Shown piece by piece: positions 45,863 to 53,721 of a stretch of DNA of 64,000 bases (its first letter is position 1; the number at the start of each line of letters is the position of its first letter). The DNA comes from Bacillus changyiensis (GTDB lineage: Bacteria; Bacillota; Bacilli; Bacillales; Bacillaceae). The translations under genes were made by a program, and so were the position numbers. The stretch is from positions 161,321 to 225,320 of the forward strand of contig NZ_JAQFWW010000006.1 of assembly GCF_027706145.1 (NCBI RefSeq). Reading direction: 5' to 3'. The notes below the pieces were generated by a model. It did no database searches. It was not told where the DNA came from and worked only from the letters and a program-made list of their open reading frames with translations.

Positions 45863-46296
45863 TTTTTACTCCTCTTTCCTTATGTATTTTTTATTATTTC
45901 ATTATGTAATTTTTCTAAAATATGAATGTTGTTAAAAAACTGATCTCCTAAACTTACGACCTATGATTAAATCTTACGAACTTTTTCACATGGGTTATTA
46001 TAACATCTATTTTCGACAATAAGTTTCAATTTATATTACATTTATATTTCGTTTTTGTTTCAACGCTGTCATGTTCTGTCTTTTTCCTATCAAATCATGG
46101 TTTGTCTAATATAAAAATTTGAGAACTTTGACAATCGAAATTCTCAATTCTCTTATGGTCTGAATCATTTAAACCTTAAAGGGAGAAGTTGGCGAGTTCA
46201 TATAGTGACTACTAGTAGAAGGGGAGAAAACAATAAGCATCGTTTCCTTGGTAAAAGTAATATAAATTAACGTTTTAACCTATTAGGGAATAGAGG
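45863..46296 (-). promoter_or_regulatory. cwlO promoter and long leader region
   Basis: On the minus strand a TATAAT box (45997-46002) lies about 135 bases upstream of the GTG, implying a leader of about 125 bases. The leader contains TCGTAAG twice, 20 bases apart (plus-strand CTTACGA at 45953-45959 and 45973-45979). Upstream of the box, TGTAATATAAATTGAAAC partly matches the WalR dyad TGTWAH-N5-TGTWAH. Further upstream to 46296 I see no gene. Confidence 0.4.
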
Positions 46297-46407
46297 TCAA
46301 TGTGCAATGTATTTGAAAATATTTGCTTCAATCACTCGAAGTGTGATCAGTAGCATCACTTGAGCGTTAAGACCTTTCTTGTCCTTCATTAAGTTGACGT
46401 CATTCAA
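46297..46407 (-). pseudogene. Short coding-like fragment, unrecognised
   Basis: A frame from a TTG reads LNDVNLMKDKKGLNAQVMLL then ITLRVIEANIFKYIAH and stops. The amphipathic pattern looks like real protein, but there is no ribosome binding site and a stop immediately precedes the TTG. Probably a remnant of a lost gene or transposase; may be chance. The rest of 46408-46605 shows nothing beyond AT-rich promoter-like sequence for the acyltransferase gene. Confidence 0.2.
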
Positions 46408-46605
46408 TCAAATAGTACTAAAGTATCATATTTTAGTGTTTTTTCACTGATTCCTAACCGTGTCGATATTTGTTAACGACATTTACGCTGTTATCATATG
46501 TCATTGATTCGTTAGCGAACTGTAAACTCGTTTACAGGATTTCTATTATATAGTGAAAACAGCATTTCCAAAACAATGATCTGAAACGAGGAGTGATGAT
46601 CGGTT

Positions 46606-47631
46606 ATGGAGCAAAGACTAAACTGGATTGATGTAGCAAAAGGAGTAGGTATGATTTTGGTCATCATCGGTCATGTGCCGACAACCCCTGAAGTCAAGTC
46701 ATTCATTTTTTCATTTCATATGCCTTTATTCTTCTTTTTATCCGGCCTAGTGTTCAAACAATTGCATCTACCCATTAGAACATTCTTTCAAAACAAAGTA
46801 GAACGTTTGCTGTTTCCTTACATTTGTTTTTCAATCATTACTTATTTGTTCTGGCTTTTCGTTGAACGGTACTTTCCGTTTAGTCATAGTAAACATGTCG
46901 ATCCTTTTGTGCCATTTACAGGGATTTTCATTTCTAACGAAGATCACTTTCAGCTAACTTTTAATCCTGCTATTTGGTTTTTAACTGTTTTATTTCTAGT
47001 TGAAGCCGTCTTCTTTCTGTTTATGAAATTAGCAAAAGGCCGATTTGTTCTGTTGTTTACAATAGGAAGTGCCATGCTCGGTTACATTAGCACTTTAAAA
47101 CTTGAAGAAAGTCTCCCGTGGAACGCTGGAGTTGCTTGTACCGCTTTAGTATTTTACGCTTTAGGATACTTATGTAAGCCATACTTACATGAACTTAAAT
47201 CAGATCCAACGATAATTTTATGCTCTTTGTTTTTCTTATCTGTCGTCTTTTTACAGGCGACTAATTCTGAAAGGATTGATATGAGAGCCAATCAATATGG
47301 AGATATTGATATTTTTTATCTCACTTCAATTCTCGGAATAGCAGGAACAATTTACTTAAGCTTTAAGCTAAAACATTCAAATATACTACGGTTTTTAGGT
47401 AAGAATTCTTTAACAATCCTCGTTTTACATTTTACGGGAATTCACTTAAGCAAAGCTTTTGTTTATTTTGTTCTAGGAATTGATATTGATGAGACGTACA
47501 ATTTAAGTTGGACTGTATTTTACAGCGCATTTACCATTGTTTTCATCATACCTTGTATTTTATTTTTTAATAAATACCCTGTCCTTTTAGGCAGAAAAAA
47601 ACGAACAACCTATCAAGAGACGGTTGGATAA
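46606..47631 (+). CDS. Membrane acyltransferase (acyltransferase 3 / fucose 4-O-acetylase-like)
   Basis: 341 residues, about ten membrane helices. The N-terminus NWIDVAKGVGMILVIIGHV carries the family's catalytic-region histidine, and SFHMPLFFFLSG is the second conserved motif. Such enzymes transfer acyl (often acetyl) groups to extracytoplasmic sugars, cell wall polymers or lipids. GAGGAGTGA precedes the ATG. Monocistronic. Target unknown; B. subtilis has comparable proteins such as YkrP. Confidence 0.85.
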   Translation: MEQRLNWIDVAKGVGMILVIIGHVPTTPEVKSFIFSFHMPLFFFLSGLVFKQLHLPIRTFFQNKVERLLFPYICFSIITYLFWLFVERYFPFSHSKHVDPFVPFTGIFISNEDHFQLTFNPAIWFLTVLFLVEAVFFLFMKLAKGRFVLLFTIGSAMLGYISTLKLEESLPWNAGVACTALVFYALGYLCKPYLHELKSDPTIILCSLFFLSVVFLQATNSERIDMRANQYGDIDIFYLTSILGIAGTIYLSFKLKHSNILRFLGKNSLTILVLHFTGIHLSKAFVYFVLGIDIDETYNLSWTVFYSAFTIVFIIPCILFFNKYPVLLGRKKRTTYQETVG

Positions 47632-47829
47632 CTTGCTATCGGATGGAAACGCTTATTTCTTCATCGGATTTTTAATTTTTACTCCTTTGACATGATTCAT
47701 ATAACAAAGCTATGCTTGAAAGCAAATTGCTACAATTGGTAGGATCAGTTGCCTAAGTGTGTAAAGACATATTTTTATTTGATAAGAGCTGATTCTTGGG
47801 CTTTGGCAAGCTATCTGAACAACAACAAT
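47632..47829. other. Intergenic sequence after the acyltransferase gene
   Basis: No coding frame, repeat or clear hairpin seen. It runs into the putative transporter remnant at 47830. Confidence 0.4.
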
Positions 47830-47981
47830 TCAGCCACCAGCGAAAGGTTCGATTAAACCGTCAACTGGGATCACCTTGCCGGCTCCAATTGTGACGGCGG
47901 CGTGCCCACAAACAATCGACCTAAAGGAAAAGCACAATTTCCAATCATGTGGATGATGGCAAACACTTGCGGCTGCGACAT
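47830..47981 (-). pseudogene. Possible C-terminal remnant of an MFS transporter gene
   Basis: The minus strand from 47981 reads MSQPQVFAIIHMIGNCAFPL then GRLFVG in one frame and continues as HAAVTIGAGKVIPVDGLIEP and a stop at 47830 in another. Joined across a frameshift, this resembles the region around transmembrane helices 10-12 of MFS exporters (GRVFxIIxxIxNxxxPLGxLFVGPLAD pattern). Upstream frames contain further hydrophobic stretches up to about 48069. The match is from memory of the family pattern and is not secure. Confidence 0.35.
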
Positions 47982-48145
47982 TGATTGATCTGATTGCTGC
48001 CCCAAATGCAACAAAAGTCGTAAAAAATACAGTTTGCAATATACGATTTATAACCCCACCACATTGCAAAAATCGTTCTTTGTGTTATCATAAATATAGA
48101 CTTAAATGAAGTTTAACTTCTAAAGCAATTGCATAAAATAAAAAA

Positions 48146-48278
48146 TACGACTCGACTGCTGGCAACAGTCGAGTCCAATGTACAAAGAAAGCGGCCCAAT
48201 CAAGGGCTGGCTCAAAAGGCGTTTTAAATAGACCTTTCCCTTTAAGTTTACAGGCTCAAGGGAGGGTTTATTTTTTGT
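48146..48278 (+). ncRNA. Predicted antisense antitoxin RNA
   Basis: On the plus strand a TTTAAC-N16-TAAAAT promoter-like pair ends at about 48139. A terminator-like hairpin (ACCTTTCCCTT...AAGGGAGGGT then TTATTTTTT) ends at about 48278. An RNA between them would be about 130 bases and would overlap the 3' end of the toxin gene and its 3' untranslated region in antisense. This is the convergent layout of type I systems such as bsrG/SR4 and txpA/RatA. Inferred only from these signals. Confidence 0.4.
48147..48175 (-). terminator. Terminator of the toxin mRNA
   Basis: On the minus strand GACTCGACTG, loop TTGCCAG, CAGTCGAGTC, then GTATTTTTTATTTT. About 95 bases downstream of the toxin stop codon. 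Confidence 0.8.
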
Positions 48279-48415
48279 CTATATAAGACAATAGGGCAAG
48301 AATGAACGTGCCAAAAGCGATCATTAAGTAGATCGCTTGAAAAGCTGTCATAAGCATCACCCCCCCTTTCATGGGGATGAGCCAACCTCCCTTGAGTGAG
48401 CAAAACTTTGTACAT
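48178..48415 (-). other. Nested complementary blocks enclosing the toxin gene
   Basis: Outer pair: ATGTACAAAG (48178-48187) and its exact complement at 48406-48415. Inner pair: CTCAAGGGAGG (48255-48265) and its exact complement at 48386-48396. In the toxin mRNA the first 10 and next 11 bases of the 5' end could thus pair with two blocks of the 3' end. Closure of 5' and 3' ends is a known way of keeping full-length type I toxin mRNAs untranslated. Confidence 0.75.
48268..48351 (-). CDS. Putative holin-like type I toxin, 27 aa
   Basis: Reads MTAFQAIYLMIAFGTFILAL then LSYIDKK and a TAA. It is one transmembrane helix with a short basic C-terminus, closely matching the pattern of the many Bacillus proteins annotated as putative holin-like toxin (Hol_Tox/TxpA-BsrG group, typical MTxxxxxxLMIxFxxxI). 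A run of seven G before TGATGCTT provides the ribosome binding site for ATG 48351; an in-frame ATG two codons earlier is too close. The site can pair with CCCC just upstream in a hairpin (48363-48376). Expected to depolarise or damage the membrane if freely translated. Confidence 0.75.
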   Translation of the reverse strand: MTAFQAIYLMIAFGTFILALLSYIDKK

Positions 48416-48419
48416 GAAT

Positions 48420-48447
48420 ATTTTACCACACCACTATTTATGATCAA
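48420..48447 (-). promoter_or_regulatory. Promoter of the toxin gene
   Basis: On the minus strand TTGATC, 16-base spacer, TAAAAT with an extended TGG just before it. The predicted start point is about 48413, so the transcript would begin within the outer complementary block. Confidence 0.65.
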
Positions 48448-48653
48448 CTTAGATAATCTATTTTGTATTCTCCTCAAGGTAGCTTTTCATAAGTGAAGTT
48501 CTACACAAAATTGTAATTTCGTAAATTTTTTATGTTCACATTTCCTTTTTTTATTTAACTTAACTTCATAATAATTTAATCGTTGTAATCTTGATCTTGG
48601 CTCCTGTTCAAAACCAAGGAACACCTTCTATGTTTATGTCCATTTCTTAACGA

Positions 48654-49227
48654 GTGAACAATGACAGAAATCCAAAAATCATAAAACAAGCAGAAAAATT
48701 TGCATTTTTGCATTCGGAAATGATCAACACAAATCAGTTGTTATTTATGATAACGGCGGGAAGTTTGCGACACGCTTTTGGTGGCAGCTCCATTATTTCG
48801 GGCATCATTATTAGATGGTGGATTGATCGGCTGGATCAACACAGTTTAACGAAAGAGAAGCTTGTGAACACCCAACAGGTCAAAAAGCGGCTTGGTCAAA
48901 AAACCTTGGTCTTTATTGATGACCGCGCACATTCCAGATATACAGGAGACAGTGAACCTCTTGATCATCTGGCAGGTCACATTCCCGATACCAACAAAAT
49001 ATTTTGGGCAAAAAAATTTCACAAAAAAATGGTAGATATAAAAGCAAAAAAGAGCTGCTGCAACAACACTATACCTCTATAGATCATGATCAGGTGTTTC
49101 AACTTGTCCGAATGTTCTTCGTATAAGAGAAGCTGGTCTCCAACATCGCAAATGATATGCCCAAAGTTGGAGCGACTAGATTAGCTATACTGACTCCCCG
49201 ATTGCTTCAAAAAACGACATGACATAA
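48654..49227 (+). pseudogene. Decayed thiosulfate/3-mercaptopyruvate sulfurtransferase gene
   Basis: The first part reads without interruption for 142 codons and contains QVKKRLGQKTLVFIDDRAHS, RYTGDSEPLDHLAGHIPDTN, the domain-2 start of two-domain rhodaneses (DARxxxRYxGxxEPxDxxAGHIPGA). Further on, from about 49109, another frame reads PNVLRIREAGLQHRK-stop-YAQSWSD-stop-ISYTDSPIAS, matching the family C-terminus (CPNVLALREAG...YAGSWSDWISY) with two stop codons. The active-site cysteine loop is not intact. Clearly a pseudogene; its end overlaps the 3' end of the convergent gene. Confidence 0.8.
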
Positions 49228-50556
49228 CTGTCCACTATGGGCATCGATCAAATCAGGGAAGACAAGGCGATAGACTAGTTTATACTTTTCTCCTTCATCT
49301 TTCAGCCACTCTAGTTTTACATCAAAAGCAGCATTAAAAATGGCCTTCGCTTCTTCAATAGAAATTGAAGGTGATAAATTCAAACATTCTAGTATATCCA
49401 AATCGGTTTCCGGACACTGAAATACAACAACATGACCTGTCACCCGACTGATCCCAATATTGACAACACCCGACCTTACCGGCACGCCTTTATACATGGT
49501 GTCAAACTGAAAAAAGGTTTTTTTTTCGGCTTCTTGATTGTCAGAAGGATGTATGTGAAAAAATTGTTCAGCAAAAGGATATAGTTGATAGAGAAATTGA
49601 AGTGCTCGTTTGCGACAAGCCTCAATTGTCCAAACAGACGGTCCATCACATTCAATTAGAGACATTACGCCCCTTAGTTTCCCCGTTTTTTTGTCTGTCA
49701 TGATCTTGAGCGTGTTTTGATTACGATTTTTAAAATAGCCATCCAAACTTCGTTCTATTGATTGAGGTTCGTTTCCTTTACGCCACACAGTTCCAATCAT
49801 TGTTCCTAAATCTGATTCACGAATTTTGCGAAAAGAAGCATGATCAAAACCAATCATGTCATTTATATTGACAACATTTTCATGATCAACTAATAAAGGA
49901 AGTTTTGTTATTTCAGTATCCCCATCATCTTCCTTCATATCTATTGTCTCCTTTTTCTTTGACAAATCAGCAGGCTGGTAGCAGAGGAACGGACTAAGCG
50001 GTTCATATGCGAGATGTAGCAGATCATTACACTCTGCGATACAAAGCTTAAACTTCACTTCTTGAAGATAATCGGATATCATCTGTTGTTTGTCAGCTAT
50101 TTGTTTTGGGATTGAGTAAGAATCTGTCATACCATAATAACGGAAGTATTTTATAACTCCGCTTCTCATTATCGTGACTAGAAATCCAGTTTGTGGTAAT
50201 GGAAGCCCGAGAACAGTCTGTGAATATGTATATTGAATGGTATGATCTGTCACCTTTTTCTCCAAAGAAACAAATTTTTCTGCAGCATTCGGATAATGAT
50301 CTCCAACAAACTGAAGAACCTTTTCTTTTAAATAAACCTCTGAAAGACTTCGATTTTCTGAGATTACATTTTCTTTTTCAAGTCTCATCAATTTTCCATC
50401 ATTCGCAATTTCCACCGTGATAAATCTTTCTTTAATCTCAGTATCCTCCCATACAAATAAAACGTTGCCATTATCTTTCCCTTGGTGTTCAATTACAAGC
50501 TTATCGCGAGCAGAAATGCTGCCAATTTGCTGTGCCATTTGTAGTTTATTGGCCAT
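49207..50556 (-). CDS. YcdB/YcdC-repeat (DUF4901-like) protein
   Basis: 449 residues from ATG 50556 (AGAGG 8 bases upstream; a frame open 27 codons further has no site). Two repeats of a PepSY-like domain (around 60-190 and 295-440): each has an ALQF/KVLQF-LYPFAEQF-type helix followed by strands (YSQTVLGLPLPQTGFLVTI; FDTMYKGVPVRSGVVNIGIS). No signal peptide or membrane helix is seen. B. subtilis YcdB (471) and YcdC (456) share this build. Function unknown. Confidence 0.7.
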   Translation of the reverse strand: MANKLQMAQQIGSISARDKLVIEHQGKDNGNVLFVWEDTEIKERFITVEIANDGKLMRLEKENVISENRSLSEVYLKEKVLQFVGDHYPNAAEKFVSLEKKVTDHTIQYTYSQTVLGLPLPQTGFLVTIMRSGVIKYFRYYGMTDSYSIPKQIADKQQMISDYLQEVKFKLCIAECNDLLHLAYEPLSPFLCYQPADLSKKKETIDMKEDDGDTEITKLPLLVDHENVVNINDMIGFDHASFRKIRESDLGTMIGTVWRKGNEPQSIERSLDGYFKNRNQNTLKIMTDKKTGKLRGVMSLIECDGPSVWTIEACRKRALQFLYQLYPFAEQFFHIHPSDNQEAEKKTFFQFDTMYKGVPVRSGVVNIGISRVTGHVVVFQCPETDLDILECLNLSPSISIEEAKAIFNAAFDVKLEWLKDEGEKYKLVYRLVFPDLIDAHSGQLCHVVF

Positions 50557-50705
50557 TACTGACACCTCTCTAATTTCAAAATATGGAAAATATTGTTTCG
50601 TATTATTCCTAAGCGTGATACAATCACAATATATCAATAAATATACAAAAGAGTTTATTACTACCTAAAATAATTTATAAAAATTTCATTGCGGAGGCGT
50701 TTTTG

Positions 50706-52058
50706 ATGAAAAAAACTTTGATTCTCCCCTTGTTTGTTGTGCTGTTATTTTGTTTTTTTGGAACTAACAATAGCTATGCAAAAGAGATTCCCGATATTGA
50801 AACTAAAGTAAAAAGTGGTAAAGTTACATTAAAGGTATATGACAAAGGTGATAAATACAAGTTTTTCAAAAATGGAACTTTATTATATGAAGGGTCCTCC
50901 AATGAACTGACTAAACATATCTCTACAATTGGCGGCAAATATAAAATTGGTATTTACCAAGAAAAAAAGTTAAAAAGAGTTGTTACTGTTCGTGTGACAA
51001 ATGATTTAGAACAACCTCCAACACACCTAAATAAAGCATCTTCCCCAGAAATATTTATGAACAGCAAAATTGAGAACAGCCATATAAATGTGGTAGCAGC
51101 CGCTGACAGTGTCCAACTGTCCTGGGATCAACTTCCTGACAAAGATGGATTCTATGAAATATACAAGAATAACAAAAAAATAGCGGAAACAACCAATTTA
51201 ACTTTCACAGATCAGAACGTGAAACCCGGTGAGCGATATCACTATTCGATTCATGTTCGTATCGATCCAGCAAAAGAAAAGCAAAAAGACGTGGAGAAAA
51301 CATTCAAAAAGTTCAATTCACAACTCTCTGCTAAAGAAAAAGCGGAATTGATGAGTGTCGAAGGCTTATTGTCAACGATTGTTGATATACCAGTTAATGA
51401 TGAATCCTATTTAACATCAAAAAAATCAATACTAGATGGGTTAACAAAAAACGAAAACCTATTTACCCAAGGAAAGCTGCCTAGAGATAATATGTATGGC
51501 TGGGACTATACAACATTCATTCCATACCAATCAGTCAAAGACCCTAACCCAGCCCATAAACGTCAATATTACTTTAAAGGCGATAACAGAGGTTTTAGTT
51601 TCAATGCAAACAAGTTCATAACTAATGTCCAGGTAAACACACAATTCCACTCACCAACAAGTATTGCCCTATTTAAAGAAATGGGGAAAACCATTAGATG
51701 CTATGATCCTAGCTGCCGTCGTGTAAAAGAGCAAAAACCAATCAGTGGTGTTGGCATCGAGCGAATCATTCATCAAAAAAAACGTCATGCTCTAGAATGG
51801 TCATTAAACCATTCGGTTGAAAATCCATTCGGCAGCTACTATCCGAAGACGGACTACAGTTATCGTGTTAAATTAACAGAAAATAGAGCAACATTTACAG
51901 GAGAACACCTTAAGGCACCAAATCATGAATTTTACTTATCGACACCAGCGATCAGAGACTACATGATCATCCATCAGTATGAGGTAAAATCTAAAAAGCA
52001 ATTTTGGGAACTATGGTTCTCAACATCTAAAATATCTTGGAAAACCGAACTCTCTTAA
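50706..52058 (+). CDS. Secreted protein with fibronectin III-like and DUF3238-like regions
   Basis: 450 residues. Signal peptide (KKTLILPLFVVLLFCFFGTN ... SYA-KE, about 1-26). A beta-rich N-terminal domain, then a fibronectin type III-like segment (VQLSWDQLPDKDGFYEIYKN, about 135-190), then a C-terminal region (about 270-450; NVQVNTQFHSPTSIALFKEM) that I associate with DUF3238. Two cysteines in IRCYDPSCRR may form a disulfide or bind metal. GCGGAGG lies upstream of ATG 50706. Role unknown; an extracellular binding function is plausible. Confidence 0.65.
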   Translation: MKKTLILPLFVVLLFCFFGTNNSYAKEIPDIETKVKSGKVTLKVYDKGDKYKFFKNGTLLYEGSSNELTKHISTIGGKYKIGIYQEKKLKRVVTVRVTNDLEQPPTHLNKASSPEIFMNSKIENSHINVVAAADSVQLSWDQLPDKDGFYEIYKNNKKIAETTNLTFTDQNVKPGERYHYSIHVRIDPAKEKQKDVEKTFKKFNSQLSAKEKAELMSVEGLLSTIVDIPVNDESYLTSKKSILDGLTKNENLFTQGKLPRDNMYGWDYTTFIPYQSVKDPNPAHKRQYYFKGDNRGFSFNANKFITNVQVNTQFHSPTSIALFKEMGKTIRCYDPSCRRVKEQKPISGVGIERIIHQKKRHALEWSLNHSVENPFGSYYPKTDYSYRVKLTENRATFTGEHLKAPNHEFYLSTPAIRDYMIIHQYEVKSKKQFWELWFSTSKISWKTELS

Positions 52059-52086
52059 CAATAGACAAGATCCCTTAAAAGATAAG

Positions 52087-52119
52087 ATCTGGTGAACTGC
52101 CTTGAGCGATTCACCAGAT
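52087..52119 (+). terminator. Terminator after the secreted-protein gene
   Basis: ATCTGGTGAA / TTCACCAGAT stem, loop of 13, followed by TTTTTGTGT. Confidence 0.75.
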
Positions 52120-52308
52120 TTTTGTGTCTATTTGTCAGGATGGATGGACCAGTTCGTTCACACACCACATTCGGAAAAACCTATAATTCGCCCCATGTTT
52201 GATCTTTTTTATAAAAGATAGAGAAAAACAGTCTAAAAGATTGTTTGCCCATTCGTTCAAAAGAATGGATTTTTTGTATAATAAATGATAAAGGATGTGA
52301 TCAAACAA

Positions 52309-53721
52309 ATGATTTCTGCTCAAACAAAGGCTCGACTTATCGATATTGTCGGTAAGGAAAACTATGATGATTCAAATGTAGGCCGCCTTGTCTATTCTTA
52401 TGATGCAACACCTCAGTTTCAATCAATGCCTGATGCGGTTATCGCACCACAGAACAAAACAGAGATTTCACAAATCGTGAAAATCTGCAATCAGTTTCAT
52501 ATACCGATTATTCCCCGCGGTTCAGGCACGAATTTATGTGCTGGGACATGTCCGACAGAGGGCGGGATTGTCCTATTATTTAAACATATGAATCAAATTT
52601 TAGAAATCGATGAAGAAAACTTAACCATCACTGTTCAACCAGGAGTCATCACCCTTGACGTCATAAAAGCAGCAGAAGAAATAGGATTATTTTATCCGCC
52701 TGATCCCAGTTCATTCGCAATTTCGACAATCGGTGGAAATATTAATGAAAACTCGGGTGGGTTACGCGGTCTCAAATATGGGGTCACCCGAGATTATGTT
52801 ATTGCTTTAGAAATTGTTCTAGCCAACGGTCAGATCATCCGCACCGGTGGAAAACTGGCGAAAGATGTAGCCGGCTATGATTTGACCCGCCTGTTCGTTG
52901 GCTCTGAAGGAACATTAGGTGTCATTACTGAAGCAACATTAAAATTAATTCCTGCTCCTCAAACAAAGAAAACGGTTCTTGCTCTCTACCAAGATATTGA
53001 TTCCGCAGCCCAGTCAGTCTCAAATATCATTTCTTCCAAAATCATTCCAGCAACACTAGAGTTTCTCGACCAACCAACCATTCAGGTCATTGAAGATTAC
53101 ACAAATATCGGTCTTCCGGTTCATGCTAAAGCCGTTCTTCTTGTTGAGCAAGATGGAGATACTGAAACAGTTGACCGCGATATTAAGAAGATTGAAAAAA
53201 TATGCAAACAAGGACATGCACTATCTGTCGAAACAGCACAAACAGAGGCTGAAGCAGAAAAACTCCGCAATGCCCGCCGAACAGCACTGTCAGCCTTGGC
53301 CCGTTTAAAACCGACAACGATCTTAGAAGATGCCACAGTCCCCCGTTCAAAAATTGCCAAAATGGTAACAGCAATTAACAGTATTGCTGAAAAATATCAA
53401 ATTACCATTTGTACATTTGGTCATGCAGGAGATGGAAACCTCCACCCAACATGTACGACAGACTTGCGGAACGATGAAGAAATGAAGCGTGTCGAATTAG
53501 CTTTTGCAGAAATATTCGAAAAAGCCGTTGAACTTGGTGGAACAATTACTGGTGAACATGGGGTCGGTGCCATGAAAGCCCCCTACTTGGAACTGAAACT
53601 CGGCGAATCTGGGATTGCTGCTATGAAAGCAATTAAGCATGCTTTTGACCCAAACAATATGATGAACCCTGGTAAAATTTTTGCAAAAGAAGCTCGAAAA
53701 CGGCTGGTGATGACAAGATGA
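52309..53721 (+). CDS. glcD: Glycolate oxidase FAD subunit GlcD
   Basis: 470 residues, as in B. subtilis GlcD. FAD-binding PCMH domain (IPIIPRGSGTNLCAGTCPTE; GGNINENSGGLRGLKYG) and a C-terminal cap with FGHAGDGNLHP and ITGEHGVGAMK. Oxidises glycolate (or a related 2-hydroxy acid) to the 2-oxo acid. ATG 52309 is chosen because AAGGATGTGATC, nearly the full anti-Shine-Dalgarno complement, lies 6 bases upstream; it would be coding in the longer frame. Overlaps glcF as ATGA. Confidence 0.94.
   Translation: MISAQTKARLIDIVGKENYDDSNVGRLVYSYDATPQFQSMPDAVIAPQNKTEISQIVKICNQFHIPIIPRGSGTNLCAGTCPTEGGIVLLFKHMNQILEIDEENLTITVQPGVITLDVIKAAEEIGLFYPPDPSSFAISTIGGNINENSGGLRGLKYGVTRDYVIALEIVLANGQIIRTGGKLAKDVAGYDLTRLFVGSEGTLGVITEATLKLIPAPQTKKTVLALYQDIDSAAQSVSNIISSKIIPATLEFLDQPTIQVIEDYTNIGLPVHAKAVLLVEQDGDTETVDRDIKKIEKICKQGHALSVETAQTEAEAEKLRNARRTALSALARLKPTTILEDATVPRSKIAKMVTAINSIAEKYQITICTFGHAGDGNLHPTCTTDLRNDEEMKRVELAFAEIFEKAVELGGTITGEHGVGAMKAPYLELKLGESGIAAMKAIKHAFDPNNMMNPGKIFAKEARKRLVMTR

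Noticed and set aside
47830..48069. A 79-codon frame as an intact small protein
   Set aside because: No ribosome binding site, rare-codon and Cys/His-rich composition, and a better explanation as a frameshifted transporter fragment.
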